From the NCBI RefSeq assembly GCF_014635185.1, contig NZ_BMCM01000004.1:1-64000 (forward strand): DNA of 64,000 nucleotides. Direction: 5' to 3'. The stretch is from Microbacterium murale (GTDB lineage: Bacteria > Actinomycetota > Actinomycetes > Actinomycetales > Microbacteriaceae). The position numbers were made by a program, and so were the translations under genes. The number at the start of each line of letters is the position of its first letter. Positions within the stretch are counted from its first letter, which is position 1. The notes under the pieces were generated by a model. That model saw only the letters and a program-made list of their open reading frames with translations. It searched no databases and had not been told where the DNA came from. Shown one piece after another: positions 39,217-48,307 of this stretch.

Positions 39217-40164
39217 CTAATGACGCAGGGCAGGAAGGACGCCTGCCTCTGCGAGGACGGTGAGAACGGTCTCATGCTGGTTGAAGGCGTACAGGTGCAC
39301 GCCAGGGGCGCCGCCGGCGACGACCTCACGGGTCAGGCGCGCGGCCCACTCGACGCCGATCTCACGACGGCCCTCGATCGTGGGCTCGACCTCGAGTGCG
39401 ATCGAGAGCTCGCTCGGCAGGTCCTCACCCGTGAGCTCGAGCACGCGTGCGAGCCGGTTCGGCGACGTGATGGGCATGATGCCGGGCAGGATCGGGATCG
39501 TGACCCCTGCCGCACGGGCACGTTCGACGAAGGCCAGATAGTCGTCGGAGTGGAAGAACAGCTGCGTGATCGCGAACGTCGCACCGGCGGCCTGCTTCGC
39601 GAGAAGCGCCTCGACGTCCTGCGTGCGGTGGGTCGAGCGCGGATGCCCCTTCGGGAACGCCGCGACGGCGATGCTGACCTTCCGTCGTGGAGCGACACGT
39701 GCAGCTCCGGGGATGCCCGGCACCGGCGACTCCTCGTAGGGGGCCCGCTCGGCCTGTGCGCGGTCGATCAGCTGCACGAGCTGCGCCGCACTCTCGAGGT
39801 CGCCGAGGAAGGGCCCGGTCTGCCCCTCGGGCGGATCGCCTCGCAGGGCGAGGAAGCTCAGGATGCCGGCATCCAGGAACTCGCGGATCAGCGTGGCGGC
39901 GCCGGCATAGGTGTTGCCGACGCAGGTGAGGTGTGCAAGCGGCTCGACGGCGGTGTTCTCCCGGATGTAGCGCAGCACTTCGAGCGAGCGGCCGCCGGTC
40001 GATCCACCGGCGCCGTAGGTGACCGAGAGGAAATCGGGGCCGGCGGCCGCGAGGCGGCGGACCGTCTCGTGCAGCGCCTCTTCGCTTGACGCAGAGCGCG
40101 GTGGGTAGAGCTCGAAGGAGAACGGCACACGCGGGGTTGCGAGCGTCGGTGACTCGGAAGACAT
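39217..40164 (-). CDS. metF: 5,10-Methylenetetrahydrofolate reductase
   Basis: A 315-residue flavoenzyme reducing 5,10-methylene-THF to 5-methyl-THF. FSFELYPPRS is the family N-terminus with the catalytic Glu. FLSVTYGAGGST, HLTCVGNT and LALRGDPPEG are FAD/folate-binding stretches, and AGATFAITQLFF follows. AGGAGA before ATG 40164 supports that start over the adjacent ATG 40167. It is co-directional with metE 23 bp downstream, so the pair delivers methyl groups to homocysteine. Confidence 0.96.
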   Translation of the reverse strand: MSSESPTLATPRVPFSFELYPPRSASSEEALHETVRRLAAAGPDFLSVTYGAGGSTGGRSLEVLRYIRENTAVEPLAHLTCVGNTYAGAATLIREFLDAGILSFLALRGDPPEGQTGPFLGDLESAAQLVQLIDRAQAERAPYEESPVPGIPGAARVAPRRKVSIAVAAFPKGHPRSTHRTQDVEALLAKQAAGATFAITQLFFHSDDYLAFVERARAAGVTIPILPGIMPITSPNRLARVLELTGEDLPSELSIALEVEPTIEGRREIGVEWAARLTREVVAGGAPGVHLYAFNQHETVLTVLAEAGVLPALRH

Positions 40165-40363
40165 CATTCTCCTGGGGTGACAGTGCGGGCAGTGCTGCCG
40201 CGAACGACGACGTAGTCGGGCTCGTTCGCGGGCGGATGCCGGGCTCGGCTGTCGCTCCACGCCCGGGGTGAACCGGCCGTTTCCACGAAGGTAGCCCGCT
40301 GTCGCCGGTGGGCGCATCCTGTGTGACGTCGTGTGTCAGATCGACGCCGCATAGGCTCGAAGC

Positions 40364-42241
40364 ATGCAGCCGTACGGAACCTGGCCCTCTCCCTTCCACG
40401 CCGCCGACATCGCGTCATCCGCTCCGCGAATCGACGGCTCCCGCTTCGTGGGCGACGAGATCTGGTGGGGCGAATCGGTGCCGACCGAAGGCGGCCGTGT
40501 CTCCGTGCGCAGCTCGACAGGGAAGGTGGTGCTCCCCGCACCGTGGAGCGCCCGATCGCGGGTGCACGAGTACGGCGGCGGCGCGTGGGCGGCGGATGCC
40601 GACGGCGTCCTGTACTTCGTCGATGCCGGCGATCAGCGGGTGTATCGGATGCTGCCTGGTGAGGAGCCGGAGCCGTTGACGCCCGCCGGACCGAACCACG
40701 GCGGGCTGCGGTTGCAGCACGGGCGCCTGCTGGCCGTGCGCGAAAACCTCTCGACCGACCCGCATCTGCGCGGGATCATCGAGATCCCGACCGACGGGTC
40801 CGCCGTCTCGGACGAGGCCGCGATACGCGTGTTGATCCAGGGCAGTGCATTCTTCGCGCACCCTGCGCTCTCCCCCGACGGGACCCGCATCGCGTGGGTC
40901 GAGTGGAGCGGTCGGCGGATGCCGTGGCAGGAGGCGAGGCTCCGCGTCGCCGAGGTGGGCGGCGACGTCTTCGCCGACATCCGCGTGCGTGCGGCGCTGC
41001 AGCCGGAGTGGATCTGCGACACCGAGCTCGCGTACGCCGATGACCCCACCGGCCGCTGGAACCTCTACCGTCTTCACTTCGACGGAACCGATGTCGCTGC
41101 CACCGAACCGATCTCCCCCGCAGACGCCGACACGGGCTACGGACTATGGGTGCTCGGAAACCGCTGGTATCAGCCACTCGCCGACGGCCGGATCGTCGCC
41201 GTGCGCACGAACGGCTCCGACGAGGTCGTGCTGATCGAGCGCGACGGTTCCGAGAGACGCATCGAGGTGCAGACCACGGCGCACGTGAGCGTCGACGATG
41301 TGTCTGGCACTCGCGTGCTGCTCTCCGGTGGCGGAGCGGGCGTGAGCGCGGGTCTCTGGTGCGTGGACGTGGATTCCGGTGATGTCGAACGCGTGCGCGG
41401 TGGTCAGCCAGTGGACGAGCGCTGGATGCCGCCGGCCACCCGCATCACGCTGGAGGGCGCGAACGGTCCCGTGCATGCCTTCGATTACCCGCCGTCGAAT
41501 CCCGACGCCGCAGCGCCCGAAGGCGAACTCCCGCCGTACATCGTCTTCGTGCACGGTGGTCCGACCGCGCACGTGGCGGGGGCGGCTTCCGCCGCCATCG
41601 CGTTCTACACGAGCCGCGGCATCGGCGTGCTCGATGTCAACTACGGCGGCTCGACCGGGTACGGCCGCGCCTATCGTGAGCGCCTCGACGGCCAGTGGGG
41701 TGTCGCGGACGTCGACGATGTGCTCGCCGCGGCACGCGGGCTCGGAGATTCCGGGCGTGCGGATCCGAAGCGCATCGCGATCCGCGGCGGATCGGCGGGT
41801 GGGTGGACGGTGCTCGCGGCGCTCGTGCGTGGCGGCGTCTTCTCTGCCGGCATCAGCCGCTACGGAGTGACCGATCTGCGTGCGCTCGCACAGGACACGC
41901 ACGACTTCGAGAAGTACTACCTCGACGGGCTCGTTGGTCCGTTGCCGGCGGCTGAGCAGATCTACATCGATCGCTCACCGCTCACTCATGCCGAACAGAT
42001 CGACGTGCCGGTGCTGCTGCTGCAGGGCGAAGACGACCGGGTCGTGCCGCTGGCGCAATCCGAGTCGATCCGCGATGCTCTCGCCGCACGCGGCATTCCC
42101 CACGAGCTCGTCGTGTATCCCGGTGAGGGGCACGGCTTCCGTCGCGCGGAGACGATCATCGACGCGCTCCAGCGCGAACTGCGTTTCCTCGGCGAGGTGT
42201 TCGGCTTCGAGCCTTCGACAGGCTCAGGGATCGCGCTGTAG
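40364..42241 (+). CDS. S9 family peptidase (prolyl oligopeptidase-like)
   Basis: A 625-residue cytosolic serine peptidase. The N-terminal two thirds resemble a beta-propeller (many short YxxD/W repeats, e.g. HPALSPDGTRIAWVEW). The C-terminal alpha/beta-hydrolase has the nucleophile in RGGSAGGWTV (about residue 478), Asp in GEDDRVVPL and His in GEGHGFRR. Likely substrates are short peptides or acyl-amino acids. TAGGCT (40352-40357) ends 6 nt before the ATG, implying a leaderless mRNA. The last residues (PSTGSGIAL) are encoded by a dispersed repeat. Confidence 0.9.
   Translation: MQPYGTWPSPFHAADIASSAPRIDGSRFVGDEIWWGESVPTEGGRVSVRSSTGKVVLPAPWSARSRVHEYGGGAWAADADGVLYFVDAGDQRVYRMLPGEEPEPLTPAGPNHGGLRLQHGRLLAVRENLSTDPHLRGIIEIPTDGSAVSDEAAIRVLIQGSAFFAHPALSPDGTRIAWVEWSGRRMPWQEARLRVAEVGGDVFADIRVRAALQPEWICDTELAYADDPTGRWNLYRLHFDGTDVAATEPISPADADTGYGLWVLGNRWYQPLADGRIVAVRTNGSDEVVLIERDGSERRIEVQTTAHVSVDDVSGTRVLLSGGGAGVSAGLWCVDVDSGDVERVRGGQPVDERWMPPATRITLEGANGPVHAFDYPPSNPDAAAPEGELPPYIVFVHGGPTAHVAGAASAAIAFYTSRGIGVLDVNYGGSTGYGRAYRERLDGQWGVADVDDVLAAARGLGDSGRADPKRIAIRGGSAGGWTVLAALVRGGVFSAGISRYGVTDLRALAQDTHDFEKYYLDGLVGPLPAAEQIYIDRSPLTHAEQIDVPVLLLQGEDDRVVPLAQSESIRDALAARGIPHELVVYPGEGHGFRRAETIIDALQRELRFLGEVFGFEPSTGSGIAL
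42212..42229. repeat. Dispersed REP-like repeat inside the 3' end of the S9 peptidase gene
   Basis: CCTTCGACAGGCTCAGGG matches the core of related copies at 9675-9719 and 60286-60304. Here it is translated as the peptidase C-terminus. Confidence 0.6.
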
Positions 42242-42243
42242 GG

Positions 42244-42720
42244 CTACTCCCCCACGCGGTTGCGCAGGCGCATGGCGCGTTGGGCCTCTCGGGTGTCCTG
42301 TCGTTCGCGGAGCGTCTGACGCTTGTCGAACTCGCGCTTGCCCTTCGCGAGAGCGATCTCGACCTTGGCCCTGCCATCGGAGAAGTACAGCTTGAGCGGG
42401 ATCAGCGTGTAGCCGCCCGCCGACACCGCATGCTGCAGCTTCTCGATCTCCTCGCGATGCAGCAGCAGTTTGCGGATGCGCTTGGCCGAGTGGTTCGTCC
42501 AGTGCCCCTGCGAGTACTCGGGGATGTGCACCGAATCGAGGAAGACCTCGTTGCCCTTGACGAACGCGTACCCGTCGCTGAGGTTCGCGCGGCCCTGCCG
42601 CAGTGACTTCACTTCGGTGCCGGTGAGCACCATCCCCGCCTCGTACGACTTCTCGATGATGTAGTCGTGACGTGCGCGACGATTGGTCGCGACGACCTTC
42701 TCCCCGCGTTCCCTGGGCAT
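42244..42720 (-). CDS. smpB: SsrA-binding protein SmpB
   Basis: A 158-residue partner of tmRNA in rescuing stalled ribosomes. It has NRRARHDYIIEKSYEAGMVL, GTEVKSLRQG and NLSDGYAFV in the OB-fold, and the basic C-terminal tail KREFDKRQTLRERQ that inserts in the mRNA channel. AGGAGAG precedes the ATG, and TAGACT (42771-42766) may be its own -10 box. It lies downstream of ftsEX as usual in actinobacteria. The tmRNA gene is not in this window. Confidence 0.97.
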   Translation of the reverse strand: MPRERGEKVVATNRRARHDYIIEKSYEAGMVLTGTEVKSLRQGRANLSDGYAFVKGNEVFLDSVHIPEYSQGHWTNHSAKRIRKLLLHREEIEKLQHAVSAGGYTLIPLKLYFSDGRAKVEIALAKGKREFDKRQTLRERQDTREAQRAMRLRNRVGE

Positions 42721-42829
42721 GATGCTCTCCTGATCCGTGCCGCATCGAACGCACGACAGCCCATCAGTCTACAACGACGACTGCTGATTCCGAGACGACG
42801 GCGGCGGATGCGACGTACGCGCTCGGATG

Positions 42830-43744
42830 CTACGTACGCAGCCAGCGACGGATCGCGAAGCCAGCCGACAGGGCAGCCAGGATCACGCCGATGCCGATGA
42901 GCACCGGCACGACGAGCGCAGCATCCTGCATCGTCACCCACGTGGTGATGAACGGCACCCGGCCCTTCAGATAGCCGTTGACACCGAAGTGCACTCCGGC
43001 GACCACGGCCGCGCTGGCGAGCACCGAGCCGATGAAGGCTGCGAACACGCCTTCGAGGATGAACGGCGTCTGGATGAATCGGTTCGATGCGCCGACGAGG
43101 CGCATGATGCCGATCTCCTTGCGTCTGGCATAGGCGGACAATCTGATGGTCGTGGCGATCAGCAGAATGGCGGCGATCAGCATGAGCACGGCGATGCCGA
43201 CCGCGATGTAGGTCGCCACGGTGAGCGCGGAGAACAGCGGGTCGAGATACTGCAACTGGTCGCGCACCTCTTCGACGCCGTTGATGCCGGCGAACGCCTC
43301 GACGATCACCTGCGACTGACCTGGGTCCTTGAGGGTGACGTAGAACGTCTCCGACATCTGCTCCTCGGTGAGCACGCTCGCCTGCTCTTCGCCGAGCAGT
43401 TCAGTGATGTTGGCGTACGCCTCGGCCTTGTTCTCGAAGCGCAGCTCGCCGATCAGCGACGCGAGCGGATCGCTCTCGAGTTCTGCGCGCACCTGAGTGA
43501 TCTGGTCCTCGGTGGCGGCGCCGTCGAGGCAGCTCTCGCCGGTCGAGACCGTCGAGCACATCGAGACGGACACCTGGGCGCGCTCGGTCCAGTAGGCGCG
43601 CATGGTGCTGATCTGGCCCTGCATGAGGATCGCCGCGCCGACGAACGTCAGCGAGACGAACGTCACGAGTACGACGGAGATCACCATCGAGATGTTGCGC
43701 CTCAGGCCCCCGAGGGCCTCGGTGAGGATCAGACCCACTCTCAC
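42830..43744 (-). CDS. ftsX: Cell-division ABC transporter permease FtsX
   Basis: A 304-residue membrane protein with one N-terminal helix, a long extracellular loop (about 45-165, with two cysteines in CSTVSTGESC) and three C-terminal helices (FtsX/MacB fold). With FtsE it activates peptidoglycan hydrolases such as RipC in mycobacteria, and the extracellular loop docks these. MRVGLILTEALGGLRRNISM is the typical start. It overlaps ftsE by 4 nt. Length is normal for actinobacteria. Confidence 0.95.
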   Translation of the reverse strand: MRVGLILTEALGGLRRNISMVISVVLVTFVSLTFVGAAILMQGQISTMRAYWTERAQVSVSMCSTVSTGESCLDGAATEDQITQVRAELESDPLASLIGELRFENKAEAYANITELLGEEQASVLTEEQMSETFYVTLKDPGQSQVIVEAFAGINGVEEVRDQLQYLDPLFSALTVATYIAVGIAVLMLIAAILLIATTIRLSAYARRKEIGIMRLVGASNRFIQTPFILEGVFAAFIGSVLASAAVVAGVHFGVNGYLKGRVPFITTWVTMQDAALVVPVLIGIGVILAALSAGFAIRRWLRT

Positions 43745-44718
43745 GATGTCGGTCCCACTTCCTCGTCGTCGCCGCTGTCGGAGAGTCCGAGACGATCGGC
43801 CACTCCGAGCTCCGCCACGTTCACATCCGGAAGGACGATCGCCGACGTGTCGTCGGGCTTCGCCTCGACTGCCGGAGCTGCATCGGCGCTTCGCGCTGCG
43901 CGCATCGACGCGATCATCTCGGCGGTGAGCGGCTCGAGCGACTCGGTCTGGCGCTGCACCTCCTGCACCGCTGTGAGGGCAGCCGTCGCGGCGGCGCCGC
44001 GCTCCTGCTCCGGGACGAGCTGCGGGATCATCGACCGATCGCCGTAACCGCCGTGCACCTCGTCTCGCACCATCTCGCCGTCGCGCAGTTCGATCACACG
44101 GCGCTGCATCTGATCCACGAAGGCGGCCTCGTGCGTGGCCATCAGCACTGTCGTGCCTCCGGCGTTGATGCGAGCCAGAAGCTGCATGATGTCGACGGAG
44201 GTCGCGGGGTCGAGGTTTCCGGTCGGCTCGTCGGCGAGCAGCACCTGAGGGCGGTTGACCAGTGCGCGGGCGATCGCGACGCGCTGCTGCTCGCCACCGG
44301 ACAGCTCGTGCGGCATCCGCTTCTCCTTGCCGGCGAGGCCGACGAGTGCCAGCGCCTCCGGCACCGCCTGCTGGACGAACCCTCGAGAGGACCCGGTCAC
44401 CTGCAGGGTGAAGGCGACGTTCTGGAACACGGTCTTGGTCGAGAGCAGGCGGAAATCCTGGAAGACCGAGCCGATGTGACGGCGGAAGTACGGCACTTTG
44501 CGGTTCGCCAGCGCACGAAGATCGCGGCCGAGCACGGCGACGCGTCCCCCGGACGGCACCTCCTCCCGGAGGATGAGCTGGAGGCAGGTGGACTTCCCAG
44601 ACCCCGACGCACCGACGAGGAAGACGAATTCGCCCCGCTGGATCTCGAAGTCGACCCCGGCGAGGGCCGGTCGCTTCGTCCCGCGGTAGCGCTTGGTGAC
44701 ATTCTCGAACCGAATCAT
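43741..44718 (-). CDS. ftsE: Cell-division ATP-binding protein FtsE with long C-terminal tail
   Basis: The ATPase of the FtsEX complex. The core (about 1-225) has Walker A GASGSGKST (36-44), signature [15 protein letters not shown], Walker B VLLADEPTGNLD and H-loop MATHEAAF. Unlike the usual ~220-230-residue FtsE, this protein has 325 residues. The extra ~100 are acidic, Ala/Glu-rich and low in hydrophobicity (IVLPDVNVAELG, SDSGDDEEVG), probably disordered. TAGGCT is 9 nt upstream of the ATG. Confidence 0.95.
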   Translation of the reverse strand: MIRFENVTKRYRGTKRPALAGVDFEIQRGEFVFLVGASGSGKSTCLQLILREEVPSGGRVAVLGRDLRALANRKVPYFRRHIGSVFQDFRLLSTKTVFQNVAFTLQVTGSSRGFVQQAVPEALALVGLAGKEKRMPHELSGGEQQRVAIARALVNRPQVLLADEPTGNLDPATSVDIMQLLARINAGGTTVLMATHEAAFVDQMQRRVIELRDGEMVRDEVHGGYGDRSMIPQLVPEQERGAAATAALTAVQEVQRQTESLEPLTAEMIASMRAARSADAAPAVEAKPDDTSAIVLPDVNVAELGVADRLGLSDSGDDEEVGPTS

Positions 44719-44889
44719 GGCTTTACGAGCCTAAGCGCGGGTTCCTCACTCACTGCGAGCGACACCCCATCGAGATGGAGAGTGCTCCCCATGTGAGCGT
44801 GAGCGGAATCCCTGATAAGCATGTCCCATCGGGAGTTCGCGTCACTGCGTACCCGAGGTGATCGCCGAACACGGGTATCGAGGAGAGAC

Positions 44890-45759
44890 ATGAGCACGCC
44901 TGCAGGCTGGTACGACGACGGATCCGGACGCCAGCGCTGGTGGGATGGTCAGCAGTGGACCGAGAACTTCGCGCCTGAGGCGCCAGCGGCGCCCGCTGCT
45001 CAGACGCCGGCCGTGCCTCAGATCCCGGCCGTCCCCCAGGCGCCCGCCGTTCCGCAGGCACCGCCGGCATCCGCTGCCCCGCCGTACGCTGCTCCGGGCG
45101 GATACCCTGCGCCGACAGGCGGCGGGTATCCGGCCGCCGTAGGGAACTACTCCTCCGCACCGACGCCTCCGCCGGCATCCGGCCCGTCCATCGTGGGGTG
45201 GATCGCACTCGGCGCAGCCGTGCTCGGATTCATCACGGCGTGCATTCCACCGATTCTCGGCGTCGGCTGGTTCCTGCTGGCGGCTGCTTTCGTGCTCTCG
45301 ATCATCGCGTTCTTCCTCCGCGGGAGGAAGTGGGCTCCGATCGTCGCCATCTGTCTTTCGGTCGTCGGCGCGATCGTCGGCGGCATCATCGCCTTCGTGC
45401 TTCTCACCGCCGCGTTCGTGACGGCCGTCGACGAATACTCGCCTACGCCCGTTCCGTCGATCTCGGCGGACGCCGATGACGATTCAGATGCCGATGCGGG
45501 TTCCACTGGCGATCGTCCGAGCACGGATGAGGTCGCCGAGGGACTGCGCACGATCGTCGGCACGCAGGGCGCCACCGGCTATGAGAATGAGACCATCACG
45601 TGTCTCGCCCAGGAGCTGGTCGACAACCCTGACGTGTCGGACGAGACGTTGTCCACCATCGCGCGTGGTGAGAGCGACTTCAGCGATCCGACGGGGGCAT
45701 TGGAATTCACCACCGGCCTGTCCGAGGCGATCGCCGTCTGCGCCCCGGAGCTTCAGTAG
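44890..45759 (+). CDS. DUF2510 membrane protein with proline-rich linker
   Basis: A 289-residue protein. Residues ~4-28 (AGWYDDGSGRQRWWDGQQWT) are a DUF2510 motif on the cytoplasmic side. A Pro/Ala-rich linker (~30-95) follows, then two membrane helices (~102-145, DUF4190-like), and an outer domain (~150-289) starting with an acidic stretch (DADDDSDADAGS). AGGAGAGAC precedes the ATG. It is inserted on the opposite strand between prfB and ftsE. Function unknown; the extracellular part could sense or bind the envelope. Confidence 0.8.
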   Translation: MSTPAGWYDDGSGRQRWWDGQQWTENFAPEAPAAPAAQTPAVPQIPAVPQAPAVPQAPPASAAPPYAAPGGYPAPTGGGYPAAVGNYSSAPTPPPASGPSIVGWIALGAAVLGFITACIPPILGVGWFLLAAAFVLSIIAFFLRGRKWAPIVAICLSVVGAIVGGIIAFVLLTAAFVTAVDEYSPTPVPSISADADDDSDADAGSTGDRPSTDEVAEGLRTIVGTQGATGYENETITCLAQELVDNPDVSDETLSTIARGESDFSDPTGALEFTTGLSEAIAVCAPELQ

Positions 45760-45772
45760 CCGATGTGACGGA

Positions 45773-45805
45773 AGAGACCCACGAAGTCATGCTTCGTGGG
45801 TCTCT
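45773..45805. terminator. Intrinsic terminator between the DUF2510 gene and prfB
   Basis: AGAGACCCACGAAG (45773-45786) pairs with CTTCGTGGGTCTCT (45792-45805) over 14 bp with a 5-nt loop, followed on the plus strand by TTCTCCGTCTTCT. It can end both convergent transcripts. Confidence 0.9.
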
Positions 45806-45857
45806 TTCTCCGTCTTCTCAACGTAGGTGTCGTCTGACCGTCGGTGTCGTCTGACTG

Positions 45858-46967
45858 TCAGTCTTCGTCTCTGCGCTTGCGCCAGCGGATGCCGGCGGAG
45901 ATGAAATCGTCGAGATCGCCGTCGAACACGGCCGCGGGGTTGCCCGATTCCTGGCCCGTGCGCAGGTCCTTGACCAGCTGCTGGCCGTACAGGAAGTACG
46001 AGCGCATCTGATCGCCCCAGCTCGCCGTGATGTTGCCGGCGAGTTCCTTCTTCTTCGCAGCCTCCTCCTCCTTCTGCAGCAGCAGGAGTCGGGTCTGCAG
46101 CACGCGCATGGCGGCGGCACGGTTCTGGATCTGCGACTTCTCGTTCTGCATCGAGACGACGATGCCGGTCGGAAGGTGCGTCAGGCGCACGGCCGAGTCG
46201 GTCGTGTTGACGGACTGACCGCCAGGGCCCGATGAACGGAAGACGTCGACGCGGATGTCGCCCTCGGGGATCTCGACCGCAGTGGCCTCCTCCATGAGCG
46301 GGATGACCTCGACCGCGGCGAAACTGGTCTGGCGCTTGTCCGCAGAGCCGAACGGGCTGATGCGCGCGAGGCGGTGGGTGCCTGCCTCGACCGACAACGT
46401 GCCGAAGGCGTACGGAGCCGTGATCTCGAAGGTCGCGGACTTGATGCCCGCGCCCTCCGCATATGAGGTGTCCATGACCTTGGCGGGGTACTTGTGCTTC
46501 TCAGCCCATCGCAGATACATGCGCATGAGCATCTCGGCGAAGTCGGTGGCGTCGTCGCCGCCTGCGCCGGAGCGGATCGTGATGATCGCCGAGCGATCGT
46601 CGTACTCGCCGTCGAGGAGCGTCTGCACCTCGAGCTGGTTGATCACGTCGGTCAGCGCGGCAAGTTCGCTCCGCGCCTCCTGACCGGATTCCTCATCCCC
46701 CATCTCGTTGGCGAGTTCGACGAGCACCTCGAGATCGTCGAGGCGCTGTGCGATACCGGTGATGCGGGCGAGCTCGGACTGGCGGTGGCTGAGGGCGCTG
46801 GTCACCTTCTGAGCGCGCTCGGTGTCGTCCCAGAGGTCGGGTGCGCCCGCTTCCTCACTGAGACGGGCGATGTCCTCGCGCAGTCGCGAAACATCGACGA
46901 CCTCGCTGATATCGCCGAAGGTGTGCCTGAGCGCCTGAATTTCGGCGGAGAGATCTAGTTCGAGCAT
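45858..46967 (-). CDS. prfB: Peptide chain release factor 2
   Basis: Release factor for UGA and UAA stop codons, 369 residues. The tripeptide SPF (204-206) in ARISPFGSADKRQTSF identifies RF2, and GGQ (249-251) in SSGPGGQSVNTTDSAVR is the peptidyl-transferase motif. The reading frame is continuous, so the programmed +1 frameshift of E. coli prfB is absent. TAGGCT (46981-46976) ends 8 nt before the ATG. It lies upstream of ftsEX-smpB in the conserved order, with a DUF2510 gene inserted. Confidence 0.97.
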   Translation of the reverse strand: MLELDLSAEIQALRHTFGDISEVVDVSRLREDIARLSEEAGAPDLWDDTERAQKVTSALSHRQSELARITGIAQRLDDLEVLVELANEMGDEESGQEARSELAALTDVINQLEVQTLLDGEYDDRSAIITIRSGAGGDDATDFAEMLMRMYLRWAEKHKYPAKVMDTSYAEGAGIKSATFEITAPYAFGTLSVEAGTHRLARISPFGSADKRQTSFAAVEVIPLMEEATAVEIPEGDIRVDVFRSSGPGGQSVNTTDSAVRLTHLPTGIVVSMQNEKSQIQNRAAAMRVLQTRLLLLQKEEEAAKKKELAGNITASWGDQMRSYFLYGQQLVKDLRTGQESGNPAAVFDGDLDDFISAGIRWRKRRDED

Positions 46968-47034
46968 GACACCCCAGCCTACCGTGGATCGTCCTGTGAT
47001 CTGAGGGGGCGCCTTCGCGGAGTAGCGTGATCGT

Positions 47035-48291
47035 GTGAGCAGCGCGTCGTCGGTCCTGAGACAGTTCGGACCGATGGTGTATCTGCCCACGATCCTGTTC
47101 GCCCTCGGAGAGGGCGCCGTCATCCCGCTGATCCCGGTGATCGCAGCGAACATGGGTGCCGACGTCGCGTCCGCCGCCCTGGTCGCATCGGCGCTCGTGA
47201 TCGGACAGCTGTGCGGCAACCTCCCCGCCGGATGGGCGGTCGCCCGAATCGGCGAGCGCTTCACCATGGTGATCGCCGGCGTGATCTCCATCGGTGCCGT
47301 GGTCGGGATGGTGCTCGCTCCGGTGCTTGCGGTGTTCGCGGCATCCGTGTTCCTCCTCGGATTCTGCGCCGCAGCCTTCGGCCTCGCCAGGCACGCGTTC
47401 ATGACGACCAGGGTGCCGGTCGCGTTCCGGGCCCGTGCGCTGTCGCTGCTGGGCGGCAGCTTCCGCCTCGGCGTCTTCGTTGGGCCGTTCGTCACCGCGG
47501 CGCTCCTGCAGGTGTTCGGTGACGAGCACGCCGCGATCTGGTTCTTCCTCGGGTGCCTGATCGTCATGGTGGTGCTGGTGCTGTTCGGGCCGGATCCTGA
47601 GAAGACCACTCCCCCGATCGCCTCCAACTCCACTCTCGCGGAAGACTCCGGTGAGGCGGTGACAGGCTCGATCCCGACCATCGAACGTGTCGGCATCTTC
47701 CGCACCATGTGGCAGTATCGCGGCGTGCTCGGACGACTCGGGATCGCCGCCGCCAGCCTGTCGGGGGTGCGATCCGCGCGACAGGTCGTGCTGCCCCTGT
47801 GGGGCGTGTCGCTGGGGCTGGACGCCCAGACGATCGCGCTGGTCGTCGGCGTCTCGGGGGCGATCGACTTCGCCCTCTTCTACGCCAGCGGCCAGGTGAT
47901 GGACCGGTTCGGCAGGCTGTGGGCGGCGATGCCCGCGATGGTGCTGATGGGCATCGGCTTCCTCGTGCTCTCGTTCACGCACGACGGGGATTCCGCAGTC
48001 CTGTGGTTCGGGATGCTGGCAGCAGTGCTCGGCGTCGGCAACGGGCTCTCCAGCGGCATCCTGCTGACGCTCGGCGCCGACACCGCACCGAAGCAGGAAC
48101 CGGCGGCCTTCCTCGGCTCGTGGCGGACGCTCACGGATGCCGGTGGCGCTGTCACTCCGCTGATCGTGTCCGGCGTGACCGCGGTCGCCTCGCTGTCCGT
48201 GGCATCCGGCGTGATCGGCGTCGTGGGCCTGCTCGGCGCACTCGGGTTCATCCGCTGGATCCCGCGGTTCAGTCCTCGGCCGGAACGCTAG
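47035..48291 (+). CDS. MFS transporter
   Basis: A 418-residue protein with twelve predicted membrane segments in two halves, joined by a hydrophilic loop near residues 190-225. The A-like motif of the first half is GNLPAGWAVARIGERFTM, and FYASGQVMDRFGRLWAA of the second. It is an exporter or importer of unknown substrate, closest in style to drug:H+ antiporters. It starts at GTG with TAGCGT (47023-47028) 6 nt upstream, suggesting a leaderless mRNA. It is divergent from prfB and convergent with the Tad locus. Confidence 0.9.
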   Translation: MSSASSVLRQFGPMVYLPTILFALGEGAVIPLIPVIAANMGADVASAALVASALVIGQLCGNLPAGWAVARIGERFTMVIAGVISIGAVVGMVLAPVLAVFAASVFLLGFCAAAFGLARHAFMTTRVPVAFRARALSLLGGSFRLGVFVGPFVTAALLQVFGDEHAAIWFFLGCLIVMVVLVLFGPDPEKTTPPIASNSTLAEDSGEAVTGSIPTIERVGIFRTMWQYRGVLGRLGIAAASLSGVRSARQVVLPLWGVSLGLDAQTIALVVGVSGAIDFALFYASGQVMDRFGRLWAAMPAMVLMGIGFLVLSFTHDGDSAVLWFGMLAAVLGVGNGLSSGILLTLGADTAPKQEPAAFLGSWRTLTDAGGAVTPLIVSGVTAVASLSVASGVIGVVGLLGALGFIRWIPRFSPRPER

Positions 48292-48307
48292 CGTTCGTCG
48301 ACTCGTC

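Noticed and set aside
40165-40363. Possible SAM, SAH or cobalamin riboswitch upstream of metF-metE
   Set aside because: None of the conserved cores (for example the B12 box) could be matched. A CGAACGA/TCGTTCG stem near 40201-40228 is present but not diagnostic.
42721-42829. tmRNA gene next to smpB
   Set aside because: The spacers on both sides are too short for a ~350-nt tmRNA, and no tag-coding or tRNA-like ends are seen.
46880-46967. Programmed +1 frameshift in prfB
   Set aside because: The reading frame from ATG 46967 is uninterrupted, with no in-frame TGA near codon 25.
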